Assembly (NCBI GenBank): GCA_017398555.1
Contig: JAFQFV010000035.1
Location: 80,572 to 144,571 of the forward strand
DNA length: 64,000 nt
Source: Alistipes sp.
GTDB taxonomy: Bacteria; Bacteroidota; Bacteroidia; Bacteroidales; Rikenellaceae
Reading direction: 5' to 3'
Positions 44,240 to 55,300 of the stretch are shown here, piece by piece. The number at the start of each line of letters is the position of its first letter. Within the stretch, counting starts at the first letter, position 1. The notes beneath the pieces were generated by a model. It saw nothing but the letters and a program-made list of their open reading frames with translations, was not told the origin of the DNA and searched no databases. A program made the translations under genes and the position numbers.

Positions 44240-45521
44240 CGCGGTTGAAGATATAATCTACGTTTTTAAGATAATACTCCAGCGTAAAGCAACTATCAAG
44301 CTCCTCGCGGGTAAGGAGTGAAGATACCTTCTCATTCTGGGCGAGAAGTTCCTGATAGTCAGCTCGCTCTGCCATAGCGCGCATAGCTACAGGCTGCACG
44401 GTGTCGTAAGCCTCCTCGCGAGAAAGGCCCTTATCAATCAGGGCGTTCATAACTCTCTGTGCGAAGATAACCTTGCGAGTGCGGTAGATATTCTCCATCA
44501 TCACATCCTCAAATACTACGAGGTTGTCAAGGATACCCTTGAAGCGACAGAGCATATAGTCAAGCAGCTCTGTTGCATCTGGCAGGATAATACGCTCGGT
44601 AGCAGAGTGTGAGATGTCGCGCTCGTGCCACAGGGCCACATTCTCGCAAGCGGTAGCCATATAGCCACGCATCACGCGAGCGCAGCCGCAGATATTCTCA
44701 CTACTGATTGGGTTACGCTTGTGCGGCATAGCACTTGAGCCCTTCTGACCCTTGCCAAATGACTCCTCAACCTCGTGTACCTCTGTACGCTGAAGGTTGC
44801 GCACCTCCATAGCCATCTGCTCAAGAGTTGATGCGATTACTGCCAAAGTTGCGATATAGTATGCGTGGCGGTCGCGCTGGATAACCTGTGTAGAGATATC
44901 TGCGCTATCGATGCCGAGCTTCTCGCATACATAGTCCTGAATTACAGGAGGGATATTTGCGAAGTTACCCACAGCACCGCTCATCTTACCAACCTCAACA
45001 CCGCGTGCAGCTGTGCGGAAACGCTCAAGGTTGCGGCTCATCTCCTCATACCACAGCGCCCATTTAAGACCAAAGCAGGTGATATCTGCGTGAATACCGT
45101 GTGTACGACCAATGCAAGGTGTGCTCTTAAACTCGTAAGCACGACGCTTGAGCACCTCAAGGAAGTCAATCAAATCCTGCTCAAGAATTGCATTTGCCTG
45201 CTTGAGGAGGTATCCGTTTGCTGTATCAACAACGTCTGTAGAGGTAAGGCCGTAGTGTACCCACTTACGCTCCTCGCCCAGAGTCTCTGAAACGGCACGG
45301 GTAAAGGCTACAACATCGTGGCGGGTCTGCTCCTCAATCTCCTTGATGCGGTCGATAGAGAACGATGCCTTCTCCCAGAGTTTTGCAACATCCTCCTTTG
45401 GCACTACGCCAAGTGTGCTCCACGCCTCTGAAGCCAAAATCTCAACCTTCAGGTAGGCCTCAAATTTATTCTGCTCGGTCCATACGTTACGCATAACCTC
45501 GCGGCTGTATCTTTCAATCAT
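44232..45521 (-). CDS. purB: Adenylosuccinate lyase
   Basis: Cleaves SAICAR and adenylosuccinate, releasing fumarate, in both IMP and AMP synthesis. 429 aa of the B. subtilis-type length. The family signature [15 protein letters not shown] is near 258-272, preceded by TSTDVVDTA and [13 protein letters not shown] active-site stretches. Last gene of the pur run on this strand. Its final codons GTA TTT TAG lie inside the palindromic element at 44109-44239. Confidence 0.95.
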   Translation of the reverse strand: MIERYSREVMRNVWTEQNKFEAYLKVEILASEAWSTLGVVPKEDVAKLWEKASFSIDRIKEIEEQTRHDVVAFTRAVSETLGEERKWVHYGLTSTDVVDTANGYLLKQANAILEQDLIDFLEVLKRRAYEFKSTPCIGRTHGIHADITCFGLKWALWYEEMSRNLERFRTAARGVEVGKMSGAVGNFANIPPVIQDYVCEKLGIDSADISTQVIQRDRHAYYIATLAVIASTLEQMAMEVRNLQRTEVHEVEESFGKGQKGSSAMPHKRNPISSENICGCARVMRGYMATACENVALWHERDISHSATERIILPDATELLDYMLCRFKGILDNLVVFEDVMMENIYRTRKVIFAQRVMNALIDKGLSREEAYDTVQPVAMRAMAERADYQELLAQNEKVSSLLTREELDSCFTLEYYLKNVDYIFNRVF

Positions 45522-45544
45522 AATTAAGTATGTTTTTTTGTTAT

Positions 45545-46393
45545 TTATTCTACTCTATTAAGGAAACACTCGATAGTGTTCTGCATAAGCATTGTGATTG
45601 TCATCGGGCCTACGCCACCTGGAACTGGAGTGATGTGAGCGGCAATATCCTTAACTGCCTCAAAATCTACATCTCCACAGAGCTTTCCTGTAGCCTGATC
45701 ACGATTTACACCCACATCGATAACAATAGCACCCGGGCGCACCATATCGGCTGTAATCATACGAGGGCGGCCAACGGCTGCGATAAGGATATCTGCACCA
45801 CGGCAAACCTCAGCCAGGTTCTTGGTGCGTGAGTGAGCGATAGTTACTGTTGCATTGGCATCCAGCAGCAGCTTTGCCATAGGTTTACCTACGATATTAC
45901 TTCTGCCGACAACCACTGCATTTGCACCTGCAACATTAAAGCCGCACTCCTCAATCATACGCATAACGCCCTTTGGAGTGCAAGGCTTGATGCAAGGCTT
46001 ACCAAGCCAGAGGTTGGCCACATTGTCGGGATGGAAACCATCCACATCCTTCTCAAGAGCGATGGCGTCGATAACCTCCTCCTCGTCAATATGCTTTGGC
46101 AATGGCAGCTGCACAAGTACGCCATCAACCTTCTCATCTGCATTGAGTTTTGCAATCTCTGCAAGCAAATCCGCCTCTGACACTGTTTCTGGCAGAGTTA
46201 TCAGAATACTCTCAAAGCCGCATACCTCGCACGCCTTAATCTTTCCGCGTACATAAGACTGTGACGCAGGGTTTTCGCCGACAAGGATTACTGCCAACGA
46301 CGGCACACGGCCATACTTCGCCTTAAGCTCTACTACCTGCTCTGCCATCTGCTCCTTAAGCTTGGCAGAGAGCTGTTTTCCATCTATAATCAT
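45545..46393 (-). CDS. folD: Methylenetetrahydrofolate dehydrogenase/cyclohydrolase
   Basis: Bifunctional enzyme making 10-formyl-THF, the one-carbon donor used by PurN and PurH. 282 aa. [14 protein letters not shown] carries the catalytic Lys region, VQLPLPKHI and GRSNIVGKP the substrate and NADP sites, and the C-terminal [14 protein letters not shown] is the family signature. Placed between purD and purB, consistent with its role. A near-perfect 21-bp inverted repeat ends 2 nt before its start codon. Confidence 0.95.
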   Translation of the reverse strand: MIIDGKQLSAKLKEQMAEQVVELKAKYGRVPSLAVILVGENPASQSYVRGKIKACEVCGFESILITLPETVSEADLLAEIAKLNADEKVDGVLVQLPLPKHIDEEEVIDAIALEKDVDGFHPDNVANLWLGKPCIKPCTPKGVMRMIEECGFNVAGANAVVVGRSNIVGKPMAKLLLDANATVTIAHSRTKNLAEVCRGADILIAAVGRPRMITADMVRPGAIVIDVGVNRDQATGKLCGDVDFEAVKDIAAHITPVPGGVGPMTITMLMQNTIECFLNRVE

Positions 46394-46395
46394 AG

Positions 46396-46592
46396 TAAGG
46401 TATGTTCTATAAATTAGTAATCAATTCTTTCAGTTCACAGATACATTCTATTTCGGTCGCTTTTTGGTCTATTTTGGCATATTACTCGCCTTTTCTCGGT
46501 TACAATAGGCTATTGCTCCCTCAAAAGAGCCAAACAATATGCTCAAAATATACTCAAAAATCGTCTCGACCTAATTTATAGAACCTACCTTA
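46396..46592 (-). repeat. Long-range 21-bp inverted repeat between purD and folD
   Basis: Arms 46396-46416 and 46572-46592 match in 20 of 21 positions (core TTCTATAAATTA and its complement). One arm overlaps the purD stop region, the other ends 2 nt before the folD ATG. In the operon mRNA the arms could pair across about 155 nt and close off folD translation initiation. A small mobile-element remnant with terminal repeats is the alternative. Confidence 0.65.
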
Positions 46593-47844
46593 ACTTAAAT
46601 GCCTTATGTCCTATATCTGTTCTATAGAAAAGGTTATCACACTTGATTTTTGCCACCTCGGCATTCGCCTTTGCGTGAGCCGCAGCAAGAGTCTCGGCCT
46701 TGCAGACAACAATCATCACACGACCACCAGCGGTCACAATATTGCCATCCTTTGCCGCTGTACCCATGTGATAAACCACACCATCAACATCCTCAAGGCC
46801 CTCAATCACGTAGCCCTTCTCGTAGCTACCCGGGTAGCCCTTTGAAGCGAGCACAATACCGAGTGTAGCGAGCGACTCCCAAGTAGGCTCGGCAGCCTCT
46901 CGGCCTGTTGCCACAGCCTCGAAGATGTCATAGATATCGCTTGAGATGAGTGGCAGCACCACCTCAGTCTCCGGATCGCCAAAGCGAGCGTTGAACTCGA
47001 TAACCTTAATGCCATTCGGGGTCTTCATCAGTCCACCATAGAGCACACCTGTAAGTGGGCAACCCTCAGCCATCATAGCCGCAGCTGTCGGGCGCATAAT
47101 CTTCTCCATTGCGTACTGATGATCCTCATCTGTAATAAACGGCAGACAAGTATAGGCACCCATACCGCCCGTATTAGGACCCTTATCTCCGTCATAAGCG
47201 CGCTTGTGGTCCTGCGCCATCGGCATAGGATAGAGTTTATCTCCACAAACAAAGCAGAGCAGAGAGAACTCCGGACCCTCCAAAAACTCCTCGATTACCA
47301 CGCGACCCTTACCAAAACTCTCATCAAGCAGCATATCGCGCAGTGCCTCATCAGCCTCCTCGGCTGTCATAGCAACCACAACACCCTTACCCGCAGCAAG
47401 ACCATCGTACTTAAGAACGGTCGGAACACCTGTGCGCTCTACATACGCCTTTGCATCCTCATAGTTATCAAATGCCTCGTATGCAGCGGTCGGGATGTCA
47501 TACTTAACCATAAGTTGCTTTGCAAACTCCTTGCTCGACTCAATGCGTGTTGCCGCCTTTGTATGACCGAAAATCTTAAGACCGGCAGCGCGGAAAGCAT
47601 CCACAACACCTACAGCCAACGCAGCTTCAGGGCCAACAACGGTAAGGTCAATGCCATTCTCAACGGCAAATGCCTTCAAACCCTCCACGTCGGTATCCTT
47701 AATAGCTACGCACTCCGCCTGTGCAGCGATACCAGCATTACCCGGAGCGCAATATATCTTCTCCACCTGCGCCGAGCGGCTGAGCGCATCAACAATGGCG
47801 TGCTCACGACCACCCGAACCTATAACTAATACTTTTTTGCCCAT
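46585..47844 (-). CDS. purD: Phosphoribosylamine-glycine ligase
   Basis: ATP-grasp enzyme forming GAR from phosphoribosylamine and glycine. 419 aa. N-terminal VLVIGSGGREHAI, PTVLKYDGLAAGKGVVVA ATP-grasp loop near 145, MGAYTCLPF and the metal-binding EFNARFGDPETEV near 285 are all present. Transcribed after purH with an 11-bp gap. Confidence 0.96.
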   Translation of the reverse strand: MGKKVLVIGSGGREHAIVDALSRSAQVEKIYCAPGNAGIAAQAECVAIKDTDVEGLKAFAVENGIDLTVVGPEAALAVGVVDAFRAAGLKIFGHTKAATRIESSKEFAKQLMVKYDIPTAAYEAFDNYEDAKAYVERTGVPTVLKYDGLAAGKGVVVAMTAEEADEALRDMLLDESFGKGRVVIEEFLEGPEFSLLCFVCGDKLYPMPMAQDHKRAYDGDKGPNTGGMGAYTCLPFITDEDHQYAMEKIMRPTAAAMMAEGCPLTGVLYGGLMKTPNGIKVIEFNARFGDPETEVVLPLISSDIYDIFEAVATGREAAEPTWESLATLGIVLASKGYPGSYEKGYVIEGLEDVDGVVYHMGTAAKDGNIVTAGGRVMIVVCKAETLAAAHAKANAEVAKIKCDNLFYRTDIGHKAFKLR

Positions 47845-47855
47845 ATCAGAAACTA

Positions 47856-49388
47856 TTAGTGCTTAAAGTGGCGCATACCTGTAAAGAGCATTGTGATACC
47901 CAACTCGTTAGCCTTGCGGATAGAGTCCTCATCGCGGATACTGCCACCAGGCTGAACGATAGCTGTAACACCATACTGTGCAGCGAATGCTACTGTATCA
48001 TCAAATGGAAGGAAGCCGTCTGAAGCCAGAACAAGACCCTCGGTAAAGCCTGCTGCCTGTGCCTGCTTGAGTGCAATCTCGGCAGAGCCTACGCGATTCA
48101 TCTGACCTGCACCCACGCCGAGCGTATGGCCATCCTTAACAACAGCGATAGCGTTTGACTTAACGTGCTTAACAACTCTCCAGCCGAAGTTCATATCAAC
48201 AAGCTGTGCCTCTGTAGGCTTTGTCTCTGTTACGCACATATCCTCAGTAACCTCCTTTGTCAGAGTATCGAGTTGCTGAACAAGCAGACCTCCATTTACG
48301 CTGATATACTGGTTGATTGGCTTATCAGACTTTGTCATATCAACCTTCAGCAAGCGCAGATTCTTCTTTGTAGAGAGAATCTCAAGAGCCTCAGCTGTAA
48401 ACTCAGGTGCCATAACAATCTCAAGGAAGATTGGCTTCATACCGAGTGCAACCTCAGCTGTAAGTGGACGGTTTACAGCAACGATACCGCCATAGATAGA
48501 TACCTTATCAGCCTCGTAAGCAGCACTCCAAGCCTCCTCGATTGTCTTACCGATAGCGGCACCACAAGGGTTCATATGCTTAAGGGCAACGCAGAATGGC
48601 TCGTCAAACTCACGAACAATATTAAGAGCTGCATTTGCATCCTGAATATTGTTGTAAGAGAGCTCCTTACCGCCAAGTTGCTCTGCATAAGCGAGTGAGA
48701 ATGCTGTGGTCTGGTTATCAGAGTAGAACTTCGCGCTTTGGTGTGGGTTCTCGCCATAACGAAGACCCTGCTTTACATCAAACTCAAGGAAGAGCTTCTC
48801 TGAAAGACCTGCCTTCTCGCGCATAAATGTAGCGATGCAGCTATCGTACTGTGCAGTATGTGTATAAGCCTTGGCAGAGAGAGCCAAACGGGTCTCAACC
48901 TTTGTATTGCCACCCTCAGAAATCTCTGCGAGAACTGCAGCGTAATCAGCCGGGTCGCAGACAACAGTAACATCGCGGTAGTTCTTGGCTGCACTACGGA
49001 GCATAGATGGACCACCGATGTCGATATTCTCGATAGCGTCCTCCATAGTCACATCTGGATTTGCGATTGTCTGACGGAATGGATAGAGGTTTACACAAAC
49101 AAGGTCGATAAACTCAATGCCATTCTCCTTAAGCGCCTCAAGGTGGCTTGCCTCATCACGACGAGCCAACAGACCGCCATGAACCTTTGGATGGAGGGTC
49201 TTCACGCGACCATCACAAATCTCAGGGAAACCTGTAACCTCGCTAATACCGATAGTCTTTACACCCTGCTGCTCCAACAGACGCTGTGTACCACCTGTTG
49301 CAATAATCTGCCAACCGAGCGACTCAAGTCCCTTTACGAACTCCACAAGACCGCTCTTGTCACTTACACTAACTAATGCTCTCTTCAT
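47856..49388 (-). CDS. purH: Bifunctional AICAR transformylase/IMP cyclohydrolase
   Basis: Catalyses the last two steps to IMP. 510 aa. The N-terminal MGS-like cyclohydrolase domain has LVSVSDKSGLVEF, TGGTQRLL and GFPEICDGRVKTLHPKVHGG. The C-terminal transformylase domain shows LRYGENPHQSAKFY, KHMNPCGAA (Lys-His catalytic pair) and FLPFDDTV. Seven bp downstream of purN in the direction of transcription. Confidence 0.96.
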   Translation of the reverse strand: MKRALVSVSDKSGLVEFVKGLESLGWQIIATGGTQRLLEQQGVKTIGISEVTGFPEICDGRVKTLHPKVHGGLLARRDEASHLEALKENGIEFIDLVCVNLYPFRQTIANPDVTMEDAIENIDIGGPSMLRSAAKNYRDVTVVCDPADYAAVLAEISEGGNTKVETRLALSAKAYTHTAQYDSCIATFMREKAGLSEKLFLEFDVKQGLRYGENPHQSAKFYSDNQTTAFSLAYAEQLGGKELSYNNIQDANAALNIVREFDEPFCVALKHMNPCGAAIGKTIEEAWSAAYEADKVSIYGGIVAVNRPLTAEVALGMKPIFLEIVMAPEFTAEALEILSTKKNLRLLKVDMTKSDKPINQYISVNGGLLVQQLDTLTKEVTEDMCVTETKPTEAQLVDMNFGWRVVKHVKSNAIAVVKDGHTLGVGAGQMNRVGSAEIALKQAQAAGFTEGLVLASDGFLPFDDTVAFAAQYGVTAIVQPGGSIRDEDSIRKANELGITMLFTGMRHFKH

Positions 49389-49395
49389 TTCAAAT

Positions 49396-49956
49396 CTATT
49401 TTAATATTTTCTTTATCGTCTCTACATACATTTTATGCTCTATCTGCTGTCCGATACGGTGCACCTGCTCGGCATCACTACCCTCGTACTCAAAGGCGCG
49501 CTGGGCGATAATCTTTCCGCCATCAAGTGTACTATCTACCCAATGGATAGTAATACCAAAGACCTTGACGCCATACTCAATAGCCTGCTCAACAGCCCTC
49601 GCACCCGCAAAAGCGGGGAGCAATGAGGGGTGGATATTGATAATACGACCACCATAGGCATCGAGTAGTACGCTACCCACAATACGCATATAACCCGCAA
49701 GGCATACAAGTTCAACGCCCTTACTATCAAGCAGTTCGACAATCTTCTGCTCGTACTCCTCCTTTGACGAATACTCCTTTGCAGAGAAGGCGAAACACTC
49801 AATACCAAGTCGTGCCGCCTTTGCAACCACCTCGGCCTGAGGCTTATCGCAAACAAGCAACACAACGCGGGCATCCAACTCTTTTGAACTACAAGCCGCA
49901 GCTATAGCCTCGAAGTTTGTACCCTTACCGCTCGCAAATACAGCTATACGGTGCAT
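49396..49956 (-). CDS. purN: Phosphoribosylglycinamide formyltransferase
   Basis: Transfers formyl from 10-formyl-THF to GAR. 186 aa. FASGKGTNFEAI phosphate loop at the N-terminus, and the catalytic LAGYMRIVGSVLLDAYGGRIINIHPSLLPAF (about 79-109) with Asn-His, then HWVDSTLDGG with the Asp. Functionally redundant with purT at 31.5 kb. Confidence 0.95.
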   Translation of the reverse strand: MHRIAVFASGKGTNFEAIAAACSSKELDARVVLLVCDKPQAEVVAKAARLGIECFAFSAKEYSSKEEYEQKIVELLDSKGVELVCLAGYMRIVGSVLLDAYGGRIINIHPSLLPAFAGARAVEQAIEYGVKVFGITIHWVDSTLDGGKIIAQRAFEYEGSDAEQVHRIGQQIEHKMYVETIKKILK

Positions 49957-49958
49957 AA

Positions 49959-50984
49959 TTACTTAATTACTACACCCTCGGTGTCGGTTACACGACCGAT
50001 AACAGATGCCTTCTCGCCTGCAGCTGTAAGAATCTCAACAGCCTTTGCAGCCTCTGACTCATCGAGAACGATAACCATACCTACACCCATATTGAAGATG
50101 TTAAACATCTCACGGTGAGGAATGTTACCATACTTCTCAAGCAGACGGAATACAGGGAGAATCTCCCAAGTACCCTCAGTAATCTCAAGGCCCTGACCCT
50201 CGTGCAGCACGCGAGGAATATTCTCATCAAAACCACCACCTGTGATGTGGCAGATACCGTGAACATCGCAGTTACGGATAACCTCAAGCACCTGACGAAC
50301 ATAAATCTTTGTAGGTGTGAGCAGAGTCTCGCCCAACTTTGCACCGTTAAGCTCCTCATACTCAGCATTAAAGTCGAGGTTATTATCTGAAACCACCTTA
50401 CGAACAAGGCTGAAGCCGTTTGAGTGGACACCGCTTGAGGCGATACCTACAAGCACATCACCCACCTTTACCTTGCTACCATCGATAAGCTGTGACTTCT
50501 CAACAACACCGCAAGTAAAGCCTGCGATATCGTAGTCACCACCCTCGTACATACCGGGCATCTCGGCAGTCTCGCCACCAATAAGTGCACAACCAGCCTG
50601 ACGGCAGCCCTCTGCAACACCTGCAACAATAGCCTCAACCTTCTCAGGAATATTGTGACCCAAAGCCACGTAGTCAAGGAAGAAGAGCGGCTCTGCACCC
50701 TGCGCAAGTACATCATTTACACACATTGCCACAGCGTCGATACCGATAGTATCGTGCTTATCAAGGGCAAAGGCAATCTTAAGTTTTGTACCTACGCCAT
50801 CTGTACCACTAACCAGCACCGGCTCCTTAACGCCGAGAGATGCAAGGTCAAACATACCACCAAAGGCGCCAATATTACCCATTGTACCCTTGCGCTGAGT
50901 AGATGCAACGTGTTGCTTGATTCGGCGTACCACCTCGTAGCCCGCCTCCAGGTTTACACCTGCTTTTTCGTAATTTACAGCCAT
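49959..50984 (-). CDS. purM: Phosphoribosylformylglycinamidine cyclo-ligase
   Basis: AIR synthetase, closing the imidazole ring with ATP. 341 aa, PurM/SelD fold. [11 protein letters not shown] start, [15 protein letters not shown], the metal/ATP segment [18 protein letters not shown] and [21 protein letters not shown] are typical. Starts 22 bp after purF and abuts purN with 2 bp between them. Confidence 0.96.
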   Translation of the reverse strand: MAVNYEKAGVNLEAGYEVVRRIKQHVASTQRKGTMGNIGAFGGMFDLASLGVKEPVLVSGTDGVGTKLKIAFALDKHDTIGIDAVAMCVNDVLAQGAEPLFFLDYVALGHNIPEKVEAIVAGVAEGCRQAGCALIGGETAEMPGMYEGGDYDIAGFTCGVVEKSQLIDGSKVKVGDVLVGIASSGVHSNGFSLVRKVVSDNNLDFNAEYEELNGAKLGETLLTPTKIYVRQVLEVIRNCDVHGICHITGGGFDENIPRVLHEGQGLEITEGTWEILPVFRLLEKYGNIPHREMFNIFNMGVGMVIVLDESEAAKAVEILTAAGEKASVIGRVTDTEGVVIK

Positions 50985-51006
50985 ATCTTTAATATTTTTT
51001 GATTTT

Positions 51007-52377
51007 CTATTTATTTACATCTTCTATGCTCTGGTAGATAGGGGTCGGATACTTGCCATCAAAACAAGCCAAACACATATCATCCCTATTTATCGCCGAG
51101 CGAAGTGTCGAGTCATACGAGAGGAAGGCCAACGAATCGGCGCCAATAGCCTTGCAAGCCTGCTCCACATTCATATTTGCCAACATCAACTCCTCAAGTG
51201 TCGATGTATCAACACCATAGAAGCATGGATGGGTCATTGTCGGGCTGGCAATACGCACATGCACCTCTGTTGCACCCGCCTCACGGAGCATATTTACAAT
51301 ACGACGAGAGGTCGTTCCGCGGACGATAGAGTCATCTACCAGCACAACGCGCTTACCACTGACAATCGAGCGAACAGGAGATAGCTTCATTCTCACACCC
51401 TTCTCTCGAAGGCTCTGCGACGGCTGGATAAATGTTCGACCGACATACTTATTCTTAATCAGTCCCATCTCGTATGGCAGACCACTTGCCTCGCTATAAC
51501 CCTGCGCGGCACTAAGACTCGAATCGGGTACTCCTACTACAATATCTGCATCAGCCGGAGCCTCCTTGAACAGGCGGCGACCTGACTCCTTACGATATGC
51601 GTGGACATTACAGCCATCAATATCACTATCAGGGCGAGCAAAGTAGATATACTCCATCGCGCACATCTTGCACTTACACTCACTCGGCTCTGTGTAGAAT
51701 GAAGAGCGGATACCCTTCTTGTCTATTGTCACAATCTCGCCCGGAGCGACATCTCGAACAAACTGTGCACCGATAGTATCAAAGGCACAGGTCTCGCTAC
51801 TTACCACATAGCCATCGCCAATCTTACCAATCGAGAGCGGGTGAAATCCATACTTATCACGACAAGCATAGAGGCGATTTTTAGTCATAATCAGAAAGAC
51901 AAAAGCGCCCTCCATCTGTCTCAAGGCCTCAATAATCGAGAAGATACGAGGCTCGTCGGGATTATCCTTCTTAATAAGATGTGCTAATAGTTCTGCGTCT
52001 GAGTGAGAGTGGAACAGAGAGCCCCTATTTTCTAACGCAGCCGTAAGTATCTCTGCATTAACCACATTTCCGTTATGTGCCAGAGCAAAATCTCCGGAGC
52101 CATGGCGGAAGTAGAGTGGCTGAACATTATCTACACCGCGCGACGCTGCACCGGTATAAAGCACGTGACCAATACCCATCTTTCCGTCAAGAGCTGCAAT
52201 CTTTTGCTCATTGAACACCTCTGATACCAATCCCAGACCACGGTGGCGTTTCATATTTCCTTCGTGATCTACACATACCATTCCGCAACCCTCCTGACCG
52301 CGGTGCTGCATAGTGTGCAGACCGTAGTAGATGATTGACGAAGTATGTTCTACTCCATAAACTCCTAAAACACTCAT
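51007..52377 (-). CDS. purF: Amidophosphoribosyltransferase lacking the N-terminal Cys nucleophile
   Basis: Committed step of purine synthesis, PRPP to phosphoribosylamine. 456 aa, B. subtilis-like with iron-sulfur-type Cys ([15 protein letters not shown]). The PRPP motif [14 protein letters not shown] is intact near 350. In the Ntn glutaminase domain, [15 protein letters not shown] and SHSDAE are conserved. The protein, however, begins MSVLGVYG where relatives have a propeptide and then CGVFGIWG; Cys1 is missing and no in-frame upstream start supplies it. Mutants without Cys1 in studied PurF enzymes lose glutamine use but keep ammonia-dependent activity. Confidence 0.92.
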   Translation of the reverse strand: MSVLGVYGVEHTSSIIYYGLHTMQHRGQEGCGMVCVDHEGNMKRHRGLGLVSEVFNEQKIAALDGKMGIGHVLYTGAASRGVDNVQPLYFRHGSGDFALAHNGNVVNAEILTAALENRGSLFHSHSDAELLAHLIKKDNPDEPRIFSIIEALRQMEGAFVFLIMTKNRLYACRDKYGFHPLSIGKIGDGYVVSSETCAFDTIGAQFVRDVAPGEIVTIDKKGIRSSFYTEPSECKCKMCAMEYIYFARPDSDIDGCNVHAYRKESGRRLFKEAPADADIVVGVPDSSLSAAQGYSEASGLPYEMGLIKNKYVGRTFIQPSQSLREKGVRMKLSPVRSIVSGKRVVLVDDSIVRGTTSRRIVNMLREAGATEVHVRIASPTMTHPCFYGVDTSTLEELMLANMNVEQACKAIGADSLAFLSYDSTLRSAINRDDMCLACFDGKYPTPIYQSIEDVNK

Positions 52378-52394
52378 TATACCTATATTATATA

Positions 52395-55300
52395 TTATTC
52401 TGCCTTGAAATAGTTCACTGCATTTTCAAAGATGTTCTGACACTTCTCACCTGCAATATTCTTAAACAGACCATCCAAATAGCGCTCTGTGTGGCCCATC
52501 TTACCCAAAATCTGACCATCCTTACTGATGATACCCTCAATACCGTAAGAAGAGCCATTAGGGTTGTATGGTGCATCTGTTGTTGCGTGACCCTCCGCAT
52601 CAGTGTACTGGAATGCCACCTGACCCGCTGCAAAGAGTTCCTCTGCCAACTGTGGGCTGACAACAAACTTACCCTCACCGTGGCTCACTGCGATAGAGTG
52701 CAAATCTCCAACCTTGAATGATGACAACCAAGGTGATGCTGTTGTTCCCACGCGTGTAGTTACAATCTGCGAGATGTGGCGGTGGATATCGTTATGGAAC
52801 AGAGTTGGCGAAGCGGTTGTCACCATACCCAAACGGCCATAAGGGAGCAGACCAGACTTAACAAGTGCCTGGAAACCGTTACAGATACCAAGGATAAGAC
52901 CACCACGGTCGAGCAGAGCGTGAACCGACTTTGTTACATCGGCATTATTGAGCACGCCTGCGATAAACTTACCGCTACCATCCGGCTCATCACCAAGTGA
53001 GAAACCACCACTAAGCACCAGAATATGGCTATTGTCGATAGCCTCGCACATACGACGAATAGAGTCGAAGATTGCATCTGAAGTGAGGTTACAGAATACA
53101 CCAATCTCGGTCACTGCACCTGCACGCTCGAATGCGCGAGCAGTATCGTAGTCGCAGTTTGTACCAGGGAATACAGGCAGATATACCTTCACAGTATCAA
53201 CCTTGCCACCCTTATACTTCGGAGCCTCAACGGCGTGATTTGACTCGCGGCAAGGCTCGCCCTTCAGACCCTTTGCAGGATATACGCTCTCAAAACGAGT
53301 TGTATTTGCCTTAAGCAGTGTATCAAGAGCAACGCTCTGACCATTTACAGAAATGCTCTTCTCCCCAACGGTTGCACCGATAAGGATTGCTGCTGCATCT
53401 GCAATATCCTCCGTACTCTCCACTACGATAGAGCCATAGTTGTAGTCGAACAACTCGCTGTTATCGATAGTAAGCGTTGCACCAATCTGGTTACCGAAGC
53501 TCATCTTTGACACAGCCTCAGCGACACCACCGAAGCCAACGGCATAAGCAGCCACTACACTACCCTTCTCGATAAGGTCTGTAACGAGTGTGAAGTTATG
53601 ACGCAGAGCATCACAATCAGGTGTATAGTCACCCTTCGGTGTATGCTTTACAAGGTAGAGCTTATGACCAGCTGCCTTAAACTCAGGGCTGATTACTGTA
53701 CGTGCATCAACAGTTGTAATACCAAACGCGATAAGGGTTGGAGGCACGTTAATATCGTTAAATGTACCACTCATAGAGTCCTTACCACCGATAGATGGCA
53801 GACCGAGCGCGTGCTGCATCTTGAGCGCACCAAGCAGAGCAGCCATAGGCTTACCCCAAGTGCTGCGGTCGGTCATACGCTCGAAGTACTCCTGATATGA
53901 GAAGCGCATCTTATCAAATCGTGCACCTGCAGCCACAACCTTTGCCACAGCCTCAACAACTGCATACTGAGCACCGTGATATGGGCTCCAGCTTGAGATA
54001 TATGGGTTGTAGCCGAATGCCATAATACTTGCAGTATTGGTCTTTCCGTGACGAACAGGCAGGGTCTGAACAGATACCTGACTCTCTGTTGTCTGCGTCT
54101 TACCGCCAAACGGCATAAGGACTGTAGAGGCACCGATTGTAGAGTCGAACATCTCTATAAGACCCTTCTGACTCACTACGTTCCAATCCTTCAAATTCTC
54201 TGTAAGTTGCTCAGCAACTGTAGCACCCTCAACCTTACGAGCAAACGGATTACGCTGCTCAACGGCAGGGATAGTCACCTGTGTATAGTGCTTTGCACCT
54301 GCGCTATCGATAAAGTCACGCTTAAGATCAACAATCAGCTCGCCATGGAAGTACATACGCATACGCTGGGTATCGGTCACATCGGCAACGTGAGTAACCT
54401 CAACATTCTCCTCAGCGCACAGAGCCATCATTGTCTCCATATCCTTGCGCTCAACAACGACAGACATACGCTCCTGCGACTCGCTGATTGCAAGCTCTGT
54501 CGAGTTAAGACCGTTATACTTAACCGGCACGCGGTCAAGGTAGATATCCAGACCATCTGTCAGCTCGCCGATAGCAACACTCACGCCACCTGCACCAAAG
54601 TCGTTTGACTTCTTGATAAGGCGGGTAACATCTGCACGACGGAACAGACGCTGTATCTTACGCTCCTCAGGAGCATTACCCTTCTGCACCTCAGAGCCGC
54701 ACTCCTCAAGTGAGGCTGCGGTATGCTGCTTCGAAGAGCCTGTAGCACCACCGATACCGTCACGACCTGTTCTACCACCCATAAGCAGCACAACATCGCC
54801 CGGAGCCGGTGACTCACGACGTACATTCTCAGCCTTGACAGCACCCACTACGGCACCAACCTCAAGGCGCTTTGCAACATAGTTATCGTGGAAAATCTCG
54901 CGTACATGTGTCGTAGCAAGACCAATCTGATTTCCATAGCTTGAGTAACCCGCAGCAGCCTTACGCGAAATGATACGCTGTGGCAACTTACCTGCCATAG
55001 TCTGGGCAACACTCTTGTAGATATCGCCCGCACCTGTTACGCGCATCGCCTGATATACATAGGCACGACCTGACAGTGGGTCACGAATAGCACCACCAAG
55101 ACAGGTTGATGCACCACCAAACGGCTCAATCTCTGTCGGGTGGTTATGGGTCTCATTCTTAAACTGAAGCAGCCACTTCTCGGTCTGTCCATCAACATCC
55201 ACATCTACGAAGATACTGCAAGCGTTATTCTCCTCACTCTGCTCCATATCGTCAAGCAGACCCTTATGGCGCAAGTAACGAGCACCGATAGTTGCAATCT

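Noticed and set aside
44118-44321. Open frame of 67 codons across the large palindrome and purB end
   Set aside because: It consists mainly of the inverted repeat and antisense purB sequence; no promoter or family resemblance.
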